Source: Candidatus Rifleibacteriota bacterium
GTDB taxonomy: Bacteria > Muiribacteriota > Ozemobacteria > Ozemobacterales > Ozemobacteraceae
Assembly: GCA_905236675.1 (NCBI GenBank)
Contig: CAJOND010000001.1
Coordinates: forward strand, 124,001-188,000
Direction of reading: 5' to 3'
DNA length: 64,000 bases
The position numbers and the translations under genes were made by a program. Shown piece by piece: positions 17,063 through 24,215 of the stretch. Position 1 is the first letter of the stretch. Each line of letters begins with the position of its first letter. The notes beneath the pieces were generated by a model that saw only the letters and a list, made by a program, of their open reading frames with translations, ran no database searches and was not told where the DNA came from.

Positions 17063-17773
17063 ATGAAAAAATTAGCTATAATAGATTTTATATTGATTGC
17101 CTTTATACTTTGTTCTGTAGCAAAGATTGAAGCTGCTACATCACTTCAGTTTCGTACTTTGAAGTCTTGTGGTTTTGTCTCAAAAATGTCTTCTATTACA
17201 GTAAAAGAAGTTATAAAAGTAAAACATGAAAAAGACGATCAGGTAAGTTTTTTCGCTCCAAAAGATCCTTGTTGCTCTAAATTTGGTGCGGTAAAAACTT
17301 ATACAATCAAAATAGTTAAGAGAAAATCTACCGATTCATTTGATATCAGAGGAACCATTGGTGATGGTTCTGATAGTTCAGCTTCAAGATTTTTGAACAG
17401 ACCGATAAATGGAATATTGACTTCTGCATTCGGTTACAGGATACACCCTAAACGCAAAAAGAGACATTTTCATTCTGGAGTTGATCTTGCTGCTAAATCG
17501 GGTACACCAATTGCCTGTGCCGGTTCTGGTAAAGTGGTATATGCCGGTTGGAAGAATGGTTATGGATACGTTGTCATGGTAGATCATGGCAAAGGTTATG
17601 AAACTCTGTATGCACATTGTTCCAGACTAGCAGTTACTACAGGTCAGACTGTAGTAGCAGGTAAAATAGTTGCCTATGTTGGTAGAACTGGAGTTGCAAC
17701 AGGACCTCATCTCCATTTTGAAGTCCGCAAGAATGGTGTGTACCAAAATCCTCTTAGATATCTTAAAAATTAA
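17063..17773 (+). CDS. Exported M23 family metallopeptidase (LytM-like)
   Basis: It has 236 residues with an N-terminal signal peptide or membrane segment (about 1-24). The C-terminal LytM/peptidase M23 domain (about 112-234) has FGYRIHP, the zinc ligands HSGVD and HLHFEV, and YAHCSRLAVTTGQTV. It therefore should cut peptide crossbridges in peptidoglycan, acting in cell separation or wall remodelling. The region before it is short, with no LysM repeat or coiled coil. It is expressed from its own consensus promoter and terminator. Confidence 0.92.
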   Translation: MKKLAIIDFILIAFILCSVAKIEAATSLQFRTLKSCGFVSKMSSITVKEVIKVKHEKDDQVSFFAPKDPCCSKFGAVKTYTIKIVKRKSTDSFDIRGTIGDGSDSSASRFLNRPINGILTSAFGYRIHPKRKKRHFHSGVDLAAKSGTPIACAGSGKVVYAGWKNGYGYVVMVDHGKGYETLYAHCSRLAVTTGQTVVAGKIVAYVGRTGVATGPHLHFEVRKNGVYQNPLRYLKN

Positions 17774-17807
17774 TATTACAATAAAATCAACAATTGATTG
17801 CAATAAT

Positions 17808-17836
17808 AAAAAACTCGGTAAAACCGAGTTTTTTAT
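17808..17836 (+). terminator. Terminator after the M23 peptidase gene
   Basis: AAAAAACTCGGT / ACCGAGTTTTTT stem with a 3-base loop. From here to 18176 I see no convincing gene. The stretch is very AT-rich. Confidence 0.9.
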
Positions 17837-18176
17837 TTTAGTAATATTTATACTTTGTTTTGAACTTTTTAGAATGAGAAATCATAGTATTAAGATTCCT
17901 ATATAACGTCATAATTTGTGTACACTGTTTTTAAAAATCACACATAATGAATGTTAAAATTTCGCACAAAAAATAATTTGCTGTATAAAAATTGAGCAAT
18001 TTTGTCGGTTGTTTGTTTTTGTATTTTTTTATTTATTTATGTTTAAAAAGTATTAATAAAACAAGTATAAAGGTCGATAACTAAAATAACGAATAATATT
18101 TCACTAGTTGGAATAAAAATTGCATATAACAAATTAGTGGATGTTATAAAAATTTTAAAGAAAGTGGCGTGTATGT

Positions 18177-18281
18177 ATGAATAACAAACAGCAGACAAAA
18201 TATGAAGATTACATCATGGTTCGTACTGATTCAAAGTCCCAGCTTTGTGTGTGGATGAAATTACCGCCACGAGGCAGATAA
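18177..18281 (+). CDS. Possible 34-residue small protein
   Basis: An ATG at 18177 opens a 34-codon frame (MNNKQQTKYEDYIMVRTDSK, then CVWMKLPPRGR) ending in TAA at 18279-18281. It is short, basic at the end and not hydrophobic. The ribosome binding site is poor and the gene would be alone in a 580-base spacer. It is listed because the composition differs from the surrounding AT-rich DNA. It could be non-coding. Confidence 0.3.
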   Translation: MNNKQQTKYEDYIMVRTDSKSQLCVWMKLPPRGR

Positions 18282-18359
18282 TTAGTTCTTATTTGGAGTA
18301 TTTATATGCTTACGCCTTTAATAATAATGGCTATAGTGAAATGGCATAAAAAAACTCTA

Positions 18360-18875
18360 TTATAGTTCAATTTCATCATTTAGCTCATTTTCATCTTCTA
18401 TTTGGTTAGCTACCACAATTAAGGTTTGTCTATATATCAAAATAGATAAGATTATTCCGATTAAACTCATTATTCCCCAAAATAGACCTTGATCTATGTA
18501 TGTTTCTCCATTTAGATCTATAATTGGAGAATTTTTTATTTTTTTAACAATCATAGATTTTTCTGCAGCTTCATAAACAAAATAGGAAACTCCAATTTTA
18601 GTATAATCGTCTAATTTTAAAGCAAGAATGTTTATAACATCTTTATTTGATATTTCCACTTTAGAATTATTCAAATCATTTTGTTCAATATATAAATCAT
18701 AATTATTTTGTATAAAACCGTTATGAATTTCTTTGTGAACTACTAAACCGTTAAAACTTCTTCCAAGTGATCTGAAAGCTGTTAAACCTAAACTGCAACT
18801 TAACATTAATAGTATAAAGGCAAAAGCTCGAGATTTGATTTTACCAAACTTATTATATTTTACTTTATCTGACAT
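18360..18875 (-). CDS. Membrane protein with two transmembrane segments, unknown function
   Basis: It has 171 residues. One hydrophobic helix lies near the N-terminus (AFAFILLMLSCSLGLTAF, about 17-34), then a soluble region of about 95 residues, a second helix (IMSLIGIILSILIY, about 135-150) and an acidic tail (IEDENELNDEIEL). The middle would lie outside the inner membrane. No family was recognised. It is divergent from the shikimate kinase gene. Confidence 0.7.
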   Translation of the reverse strand: MSDKVKYNKFGKIKSRAFAFILLMLSCSLGLTAFRSLGRSFNGLVVHKEIHNGFIQNNYDLYIEQNDLNNSKVEISNKDVINILALKLDDYTKIGVSYFVYEAAEKSMIVKKIKNSPIIDLNGETYIDQGLFWGIMSLIGIILSILIYRQTLIVVANQIEDENELNDEIEL

Positions 18876-18977
18876 TGTTTATATAAGAACTAATTAAGAA
18901 TATACTGTTCTCTTCCTTATTTTTCATTCCGTTAGTTATTATTAGGCTTTAATCATATTTTATGATAGCATTTTGTT

Positions 18978-19550
18978 ATGAATAAAGTAAATAGTATAAA
19001 AAGAAGTATTTTCCTTTTAACTGGTTTTATGGGAGCAGGTAAAAGTTTCTTCGGGAAAAAGCTATCTGAAGATTTAGGCTGTCAATTTGTTGATTTAGAC
19101 AATTTTATCGAAAGAAATGAAGGAAAAAGTATAAAAGATATTTTTTCTCAAAAGGGTGAAGATTACTTTAGAAAAATAGAGAGCAAATGCTTCAAAACAA
19201 TTATTGAGAAAACTATAACTTTTTCAGATAAAGAAATACTGAAAGGATCAGTTCCTATAGATTGTAATTCAAAAATATTGATAATTGCCGCTGGTGGAGG
19301 TTTCCCACTAAGTCAAATAAATCGTCTTTTAATGAAAGAAGTTACAACTATTTTTATTAATACTGATTTTAATACAATTCTTTCAAGATTAGAAAATATT
19401 GAAAAAAGTAAACGTCCCCTGCTTTTAAACTTAAACTCATTTCAAATAAAAGAAAAGTTTGATGGTCGTTTATCCATTTATAAAGATACCGCAGATTACA
19501 TTGTTGACAATTATGATGAAGTTCTGGGTATTATTAAAGCATCAATATAA
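18978..19550 (+). CDS. aroK: Shikimate kinase
   Basis: It has 190 residues. It phosphorylates shikimate in the aromatic amino acid pathway. It has a Walker A GFMGAGKSFFGKKL (16-29), the shikimate-binding FVDLDNFIE (Asp near 38-40), an Arg in FRKIE, the AAGGGFPL loop and the lid region KRPLL. A short insertion around 75-95 is unusual but does not touch the motifs. It stands alone and no other aro genes are nearby. Confidence 0.92.
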   Translation: MNKVNSIKRSIFLLTGFMGAGKSFFGKKLSEDLGCQFVDLDNFIERNEGKSIKDIFSQKGEDYFRKIESKCFKTIIEKTITFSDKEILKGSVPIDCNSKILIIAAGGGFPLSQINRLLMKEVTTIFINTDFNTILSRLENIEKSKRPLLLNLNSFQIKEKFDGRLSIYKDTADYIVDNYDEVLGIIKASI

Positions 19551-19794
19551 TAGTGAAAAATGGTTTATTCTTTTCGGAATAATTAAAGAGTAAATAGAAG
19601 GAATAACATTAATAAAAAAACAAGATAAACCAAAAGAACGGATAATACTATTAAACCAGATAATTTTTATATTTATCAGTAGCCTTCAAAATTTCTATTT
19701 ACTACCTGTAATCTAATCAATATTTATATTGCATTTTATTCTTTTATATAATTATAATTCAAAAGCTAAAAAAACACCTACCAAGAGGCAAAAT

Positions 19795-20595
19795 ATGAAT
19801 AACGATGAAAAAATAAGCAAAGAATATCTCAGACTGATAGAAATAATGCGAATACTTCGTTCTCCCCAAGGCTGTTCATGGGATAGAAAACAAACTCTAG
19901 AAAGTATGCAGAAACACATTGGTGGAGAAGCCAATGAAGTTTTAGAGGCTCTAAAATCAAATGATATGCTTCATATAAAAGAAGAACTAGGCGATTTATT
20001 GATGACTATTGTAATGACTGCTCAAATTGCAGATGAAAATGGTACTTTTGACATGGCTGATGTAGCTCATGATATTTGCGACAAGCTTATTTTAAGGCAT
20101 CCTCACGTTTTTGGCGAAAACAAAGATGCTATAAATCCAGATCAGGTTATGGATTTATGGGTTAAAATCAAAGCAAAAGAAAAAGCTGACAAAGGTCGTC
20201 TTACTTATAAAATGCATGAAGCTGAAAATTTTAAATCTGCTATAGCTTCAATAGTTAAAATACAGTCTATTGCTTCTGAAGTAGGATTTGATTGGAAAGA
20301 TGCTCTTTGTGCTTTCCCTAAAATACCAGAAGAAACTAATGAAGTTGAAGAGGCTTTAAAATCTAACAATAAAGATAAAATAGAAGAAGAAATTGGCGAT
20401 TTACTTTTTGCTACTTTGAATGTAGCAAGGTTAGCAGGTGTTGATGCCGAAAAATGTTTGAAAAATGCTGGTAATAAATTTGTAAATAGGTTTTCTATAG
20501 TAGAAGAAAAGGCTGTTGCAGATGGAGGGTTTGAGGGAAAAACTTTGGAACAGCTTGATAAATATTGGGATGAGGCAAAAAGTAAAGAAAAATAG
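19795..20595 (+). CDS. mazG: Nucleoside triphosphate pyrophosphohydrolase MazG
   Basis: It has 266 residues from the ATG at 19795, chosen because AAGAGG lies 7 bases before it. It has two MazG domains. The first contains the CSWDRKQT motif, GGEANEVLEAL and EELGDLLM, the EExxE/ExxD metal sites. The second contains ETNEVEEAL and EEIGDLLFA. It cleaves NTPs to NMP plus pyrophosphate, removing aberrant nucleotides. It resembles E. coli MazG in length and layout. Confidence 0.94.
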   Translation: MNNDEKISKEYLRLIEIMRILRSPQGCSWDRKQTLESMQKHIGGEANEVLEALKSNDMLHIKEELGDLLMTIVMTAQIADENGTFDMADVAHDICDKLILRHPHVFGENKDAINPDQVMDLWVKIKAKEKADKGRLTYKMHEAENFKSAIASIVKIQSIASEVGFDWKDALCAFPKIPEETNEVEEALKSNNKDKIEEEIGDLLFATLNVARLAGVDAEKCLKNAGNKFVNRFSIVEEKAVADGGFEGKTLEQLDKYWDEAKSKEK

Positions 20596-20606
20596 TCTTA
20601 AAAAAA

Positions 20607-20635
20607 TTGAAATATCTACTAATATTATGTAATAT
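20607..20635 (+). promoter_or_regulatory. Probable promoter for the exbB-exbD-tonB operon
   Basis: TTGAAA (20607-20612), 17 bases, TAATAT (20630-20635), about 50 bases before the ATG at 20686. The -10 is two bases off consensus. Confidence 0.4.
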
Positions 20636-20685
20636 TAATTACTACTTTGTTTTTAGAAAATTAGTAAATAATATTGTAATTTCAT

Positions 20686-21315
20686 ATGGATAATATAACA
20701 GAATTTATATCAAATATGTGGCAGTCTTTTGTCAGCTTTTTAAATGCTGGTGGTGTGATAATGTATATTCTCACATTTATTGGCGTTTTGATCTGTTTCT
20801 TTGGTATTTATCAGTTAATATGGCTTTCTGGATTGTCACTTGATCCTGAAAAGTTTTCAAAAAAGGGAGTTCCTCTTTGGGCCAATAAAGCTTTATTGAT
20901 GGCAAAAACAAAAAAGGGGTTAGATGGGCTTTCTTTAATGGATTCTTTAGAAGTTTGTTTTTCAAGAATGGAAAGCAGTATGACATGGAGGGTTCCTGAA
21001 ATCAGGTTTCTTGCTCAGATTAGTACTCTTATAGGATTTCTTGGAACAGTTACGGGAATGGTTAAAGTATTCAATACCGTTGCAAAATTAGGCAAGGTAA
21101 TGCCTGGGGATTTGGCTGGTGGTATTCATGAAGCTTTGTTTACTACTGTTTATGGTTTAGCTTTGGCTTTGATTGCCTGGTTTTTCGCACACAGTATTGA
21201 AATGCTCGTGAATAAACATATGAGAAATCTTGAAGTAATGATTTTTGCTGAACTTGAGGGCAAAGAAATCAAAGAGATCGAAAAAAACAAAGAAAACAAA
21301 GAAGATAAAGAATAA
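20686..21315 (+). CDS. exbB: MotA/TolQ/ExbB proton channel family protein
   Basis: It has 209 residues and three membrane segments (about 25-50, 105-130, 150-172), with the conserved FLGTVTGMV motif in the second and a TTVYGLALALIAW third helix. The C-terminal tail is Glu/Lys-rich. It forms the proton channel with ExbD, powering TonB. It is followed directly by exbD (11-base gap) and tonB (8-base overlap). TolQ is the alternative assignment, but the third gene is TonB-like with no TolA or TolB. Confidence 0.9.
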   Translation: MDNITEFISNMWQSFVSFLNAGGVIMYILTFIGVLICFFGIYQLIWLSGLSLDPEKFSKKGVPLWANKALLMAKTKKGLDGLSLMDSLEVCFSRMESSMTWRVPEIRFLAQISTLIGFLGTVTGMVKVFNTVAKLGKVMPGDLAGGIHEALFTTVYGLALALIAWFFAHSIEMLVNKHMRNLEVMIFAELEGKEIKEIEKNKENKEDKE

Positions 21316-21326
21316 AGTTTTAGTTT

Positions 21327-21749
21327 ATGAGTTTTAGACGTAAAAAAACAAATGAAAACTTTTCATTAGATCTGACAACATGTTCAGATATTATTTTCAC
21401 GTTATTGCTTTTCTATATACTGAGTCAGAATTTTTTACCACAGACTAGTCTTGAACTGCCTGAAATGGTTTCAGCAGAACAAAGTGAAACACCTGAACAG
21501 ATTAAAGTAGAAATTGAGGAAAATGGTAAAATACTTTGGAATGAAGCATATTATGATGAGGAAGAACTGGTTTCAAAAATAGTTGAAGTTTCGGGCCAAC
21601 AGGAAAATAAGAATATTATGATATTTGCTCATAAAAAATCACCTGCTGGTATCTGTATAGAACTTCTTGATAAATTCAGGAATGCTGGAATTAAGAATGT
21701 TATTTTTGCAGGTGCTCCACCCAAAAGATTAGAACAGAAAAATGAATAA
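21327..21749 (+). CDS. exbD: ExbD/TolR family protein
   Basis: It has 140 residues with one N-terminal membrane helix (about 15-40) that starts with TTCSDIIFTLLLFYIL. The Asp in this helix is the proton-carrying residue of the family. The rest is a periplasmic domain with the pattern SLELPEM, VEIEENGKILWNEAYYDEEEL, IMIFAHKKSPAG and the final FAGAPP. It partners ExbB. Confidence 0.9.
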   Translation: MSFRRKKTNENFSLDLTTCSDIIFTLLLFYILSQNFLPQTSLELPEMVSAEQSETPEQIKVEIEENGKILWNEAYYDEEELVSKIVEVSGQQENKNIMIFAHKKSPAGICIELLDKFRNAGIKNVIFAGAPPKRLEQKNE

Positions 21750-22563
21750 GGAAGTGTTCTCTATTAATTTTATAAGAGGTTCGTTCTGTTTCTTTCTAAG
21801 CCTTGTTTCTCAGTTTATAATTGGCTCTTTCATCTGGAGTCTATGTAATAATATAGATTATTTCCATGAAGAAAAAAAACTTAATCTTTCTTTGATAGTT
21901 CCAATCGAGGAACAGCAGATTCAAGAACCTCAAAAAGAAATACTCCATATGGAAGAAATAGAAGATAATGAAATTAAACCAGTTGAAATGACTTTAGATA
22001 AGATTCTTCCTGTAGATCCTTTTGAGGAAACTAGACTTATGGAGGAACCTGTAATTCCAAAGCCAGAACCTGCTCCTATAAAAAAGAAAAAGGAGATTCG
22101 CAAAGAGGCTCCAAAAATAGTAAAACCAGAATTAAAGGAAGTAGCGGTAGAGTCTGTAAAACCACAACAGGAAACTGTTATAGAAACTAAGCAAGTTAGT
22201 ATTCAAGAACCTGTTAAAGTTGAAGAAAAAAAGCAGGTTCCTAAAACTGTCTCAAAACCTGTTCTAACAAAATCTCAGATGAATGAAAATTCAAAATATC
22301 TTTCAAAAGTAATGAAGATATTTGAGAAAAATAAAGTTTATCCATCTAATGCAAGAGCTATGCATATAGAGGGGAAAATAATCGTTTCTTTCTGCATTGA
22401 CAAGGATGGTAAGACCAATAATGTTTCTGCTAAAACAAAAAATCCTAAAATTTTAGCTACGGCGGCAGAAGAATTAGTTAGAAATTCTCGCTTGCCTGCT
22501 CCGCCATCTCATTGGGATGTTTCTGCAAAAATTGAGCTACCGATAACTTATAAGCTTAGGTAG
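21742..22563 (+). CDS. tonB: TonB family protein
   Basis: It has 273 residues and overlaps the exbD stop. One N-terminal membrane segment (about 8-30) is followed by about 140 residues of Pro/Glu/Lys/Val-rich spacer. The C-terminal TonB domain (about 185-272) has NKVYPSNARAMHIEGKIIVSFCIDKDGK and a typical final PITYKLR. It transmits energy to outer-membrane receptors. No receptor gene lies in the window. Its presence supports a two-membrane cell. The stop is followed at once by heptad repeats. Confidence 0.88.
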   Translation: MNKEVFSINFIRGSFCFFLSLVSQFIIGSFIWSLCNNIDYFHEEKKLNLSLIVPIEEQQIQEPQKEILHMEEIEDNEIKPVEMTLDKILPVDPFEETRLMEEPVIPKPEPAPIKKKKEIRKEAPKIVKPELKEVAVESVKPQQETVIETKQVSIQEPVKVEEKKQVPKTVSKPVLTKSQMNENSKYLSKVMKIFEKNKVYPSNARAMHIEGKIIVSFCIDKDGKTNNVSAKTKNPKILATAAEELVRNSRLPAPPSHWDVSAKIELPITYKLR

Positions 22564-22611
22564 AAGATAGAAGATAGAAGAGCAGAAGAGCGGAGAGCCA
22601 AGAGCTAAGCG
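22564..22611 (+). repeat. Heptad repeat (GATAGAA type) at the tonB stop
   Basis: Units GATAGAA, GATAGAA, AGAGCGG, AGAGCCA, AGAGCTA begin right after the stop at 22563, drifting in sequence but keeping the seven-base register. Confidence 0.75.
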
Positions 22612-22706
22612 AAGCTCACCCACGAATGGTGTGGAAGCTGGATTTTGCGAAGCAAAAGACTGAGGAGGCTGATTGCTGAAAGCAATCAGAGGCGTGGTGA
22701 GTGGGG
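22612..22706. repeat. Palindromic element, GCTCCCCC family, copy 3 (degenerate)
   Basis: It contains AGCTCACCCACGAATGG, GTGTGGAAGCTGG, TTGCGAAGCAA, GACTGAGGAGGCTGATTGCT and AAAGCAATCAG, the same blocks as the intact copy at 57433-57520, with the first hairpin decayed. Confidence 0.7.
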
Positions 22707-22770
22707 AGAATTGAGAGCTGAGAATTGAGAATTGAGAATTGAGAATTGAGAATTGAGAATTGAGAGCTGA
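22706..22770 (+). repeat. Heptad tandem repeat (GAGAATT type), at least six exact units
   Basis: GAGAATT repeats nearly exactly across about 65 bases, with GAGAGCT variants at both ends, suggesting recent expansion. A further heptad stretch (GAGGTTA type) lies at about 22860-22890. Confidence 0.9.
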
Positions 22771-22860
22771 GAGAAGTCTATGCATTTGTCATAAAAAGTA
22801 TAGCGTATGTGCTTTAGCCCTGAAAGCTATACGGTTATGACAATAGGTAGACTTCTCTAG
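22769..22860. other. Long imperfect hairpin, candidate structured RNA or miniature inverted-repeat element
   Basis: GAGAAGTCTATGCATTTGTC and its near-reverse-complement (GACAATAGGTAGACTTCTC) bracket a perfect inner stem GTATAGC/GCTATAC and an AGCCC loop. Together they give a rod of about 90 bases. No promoter or T tract is obvious, and it is bounded by heptad repeats on both sides. Confidence 0.55.
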
Positions 22861-22944
22861 AGAGGTAAGAGATTAGAGGTTAGAGGATTGGCTTCAGCTG
22901 GAAAAGATAGAAGTCGTAAAGAGGAAAGAGCATAAAGTTTGTGT

Positions 22945-22974
22945 TTGTCTCACTAATTAGTGTATTATTATAAT
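22945..22974 (+). promoter_or_regulatory. Promoter with a perfect 12-bp palindrome in its spacer
   Basis: TTGTCT (22945-22950) and TATAAT (22969-22974) are 18 bases apart, and CACTAATTAGTG (22951-22962) between them is a perfect palindrome, as expected of a repressor operator. The TATAAT abuts the likely ATG at 22975, so either transcription starts from another site or translation starts further in. This is a tentative call. Confidence 0.35.
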
Positions 22975-23460
22975 ATGCAAACGACAATTTATGTTTTAAT
23001 ACTAATTGCGGTTATTTTACTGGATATTATAGGTGTTATTGGATCTATTGCACCAGCAATACCTGGTCCGCCTCTTTGTCTTATTGCTTTGGTAATCGCA
23101 TTTTATTGCTTCCCAGGCAGTATTCCTTTGACCATATTGATAGTAATGGTTGCTTTGTGTCTCATAGCAGCCACAATAGATTATTTTGCCCCAATGATTG
23201 TTACAAAGCTGGGTGGTGGTTCTAAGTATGCTGTTATAGGTTCGACTTTGGGACTTATTATAGGTTTCTTTTTTCCACCTTTCGGTATTTTATGGATTCC
23301 ATTTGTTTGTGCATTTATTGGAGAGCTTATAGCAAATTTCAAGCTGGGAAAAGCTTTTAGGGTAGCTTTTCTATCTTTTTTATCATTTATGATTACGACA
23401 GGTTTTAAGATTGTTTTGTGTGCTGTAATATCTTTTATAAATATTCGTGCCTGTTTTTAA
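22975..23460 (+). CDS. DUF456 family membrane protein
   Basis: It has 161 residues from the ATG at 22975; a GTG five codons upstream is the alternative. It is almost entirely hydrophobic, with four or five membrane segments. It carries the DUF456 signature IGSIAPAIPGPPLCLIAL and the Gly-rich LGGGSKYAVIGSTLGLIIG. The molecular function of the family is unknown. Confidence 0.85.
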   Translation: MQTTIYVLILIAVILLDIIGVIGSIAPAIPGPPLCLIALVIAFYCFPGSIPLTILIVMVALCLIAATIDYFAPMIVTKLGGGSKYAVIGSTLGLIIGFFFPPFGILWIPFVCAFIGELIANFKLGKAFRVAFLSFLSFMITTGFKIVLCAVISFINIRACF

Positions 23461-23574
23461 TTTGTTTTTATATAAACCTGCTCTAGCGAATATAAAAGTA
23501 CTTTTTGATTTTTTTTAGAATTTGTGGTAATGTAGCCACTGCGAAAAAGTTATTTTTATGCCGATATTAATCTT

Positions 23575-23910
23575 ATGACAGAGACCTATTGGATAAAAAA
23601 ACAAAGTCAGGAACTTTTTGATAAAGCTCTGAAGTATGAAATGGAAGGCAAAACTATTTCTGCTATTGAGAGTTATCTGCAATGCCTGGAAATAAGGCCT
23701 AAAAATGCACAGGCTTTATATAATCTAGGAATTGCTTATGCTACTCTTAATAAAATAGATCAGGCAATTAGTTGCTGGAGAAGAGCAATTTGGTTAAAAC
23801 CTGATTTTAGAAATGAGCTTGTCGAAGCATTTGCTTTAGATGATGTCGAATATTCTGAAACTGTAATAGGTGATGATTATTTGGCAATTGATTTGGGCAA
23901 AGCAGCCTGA
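23575..23910 (+). CDS. Short TPR protein
   Basis: It has 111 residues with two tandem tetratricopeptide repeats (about 8-75). The second carries the typical A..NLG.AYA.L...D.AI..W..A pattern. TPRs are protein-binding scaffolds. It has no signal peptide, so it is cytoplasmic. It is followed after 32 bases by a tiny cysteine-rich gene that may be co-transcribed. Confidence 0.8.
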   Translation: MTETYWIKKQSQELFDKALKYEMEGKTISAIESYLQCLEIRPKNAQALYNLGIAYATLNKIDQAISCWRRAIWLKPDFRNELVEAFALDDVEYSETVIGDDYLAIDLGKAA

Positions 23911-23942
23911 TAAAAACAATAATATAATAAGGAGCATTTATT

Positions 23943-24068
23943 ATGACATATTGCTGGGAAGTATATAACAATTCAAAATGTGAAACATGTAAACATTATT
24001 TGGCCTATTTAAACGGCACACTGAAACTTGAAGAAGTAAAAGATGTAGTTGTTGTCGACGAAGACTAA
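23943..24068 (+). CDS. Small 41-residue protein with three cysteines
   Basis: An ATG at 23943 with AAGGAG 9 bases upstream opens a 41-codon frame (MTYCWEVYNNSKCETCKHY, then LEEVKDVVVVDED) ending in TAA at 24066-24068. Cys4, Cys13 and Cys16 include a CxxC, consistent with metal or redox binding. The good ribosome binding site, the distance from the previous gene and the terminator right after the stop make it a credible gene. The acidic C-terminus could bind a partner. The family is unknown. Confidence 0.7.
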   Translation: MTYCWEVYNNSKCETCKHYLAYLNGTLKLEEVKDVVVVDED

Positions 24069-24112
24069 TTCAGTAACTATATAACAATAAAATTTAATAT
24101 ATAAGTTATTAA

Positions 24113-24151
24113 AGAAACTATTGTCATGATTGGCAATAGTTTCTGGTTTTA
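24113..24151 (+). terminator. Terminator after the small cysteine gene
   Basis: AGAAACTATTG / CAATAGTTTCT stem, about a 10-base loop, then GGTTTTATT. Confidence 0.65.
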
Positions 24152-24215
24152 TTCTAATCTATGGATTAAACATAAGGTTGTATTTGTTTATTTATTATGT
24201 TAGACTTACTCTGTT

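Noticed and set aside
18282-18359. A terminator in the spacer after the small frame at 18177
   Set aside because: No stem followed by a T tract could be found on either strand.
20686-22563. Assignment as Tol-Pal rather than ExbB-ExbD-TonB
   Set aside because: The third gene has a TonB C-terminal domain and no TolA, TolB or Pal is present. TolQ/TolR naming remains possible for the first two proteins only.
22706-22770. GAGAATT repeats as a CRISPR array
   Set aside because: Units are 7 bases with no spacers. A CRISPR needs 20-40 base repeats with unique spacers, and no cas genes are present.
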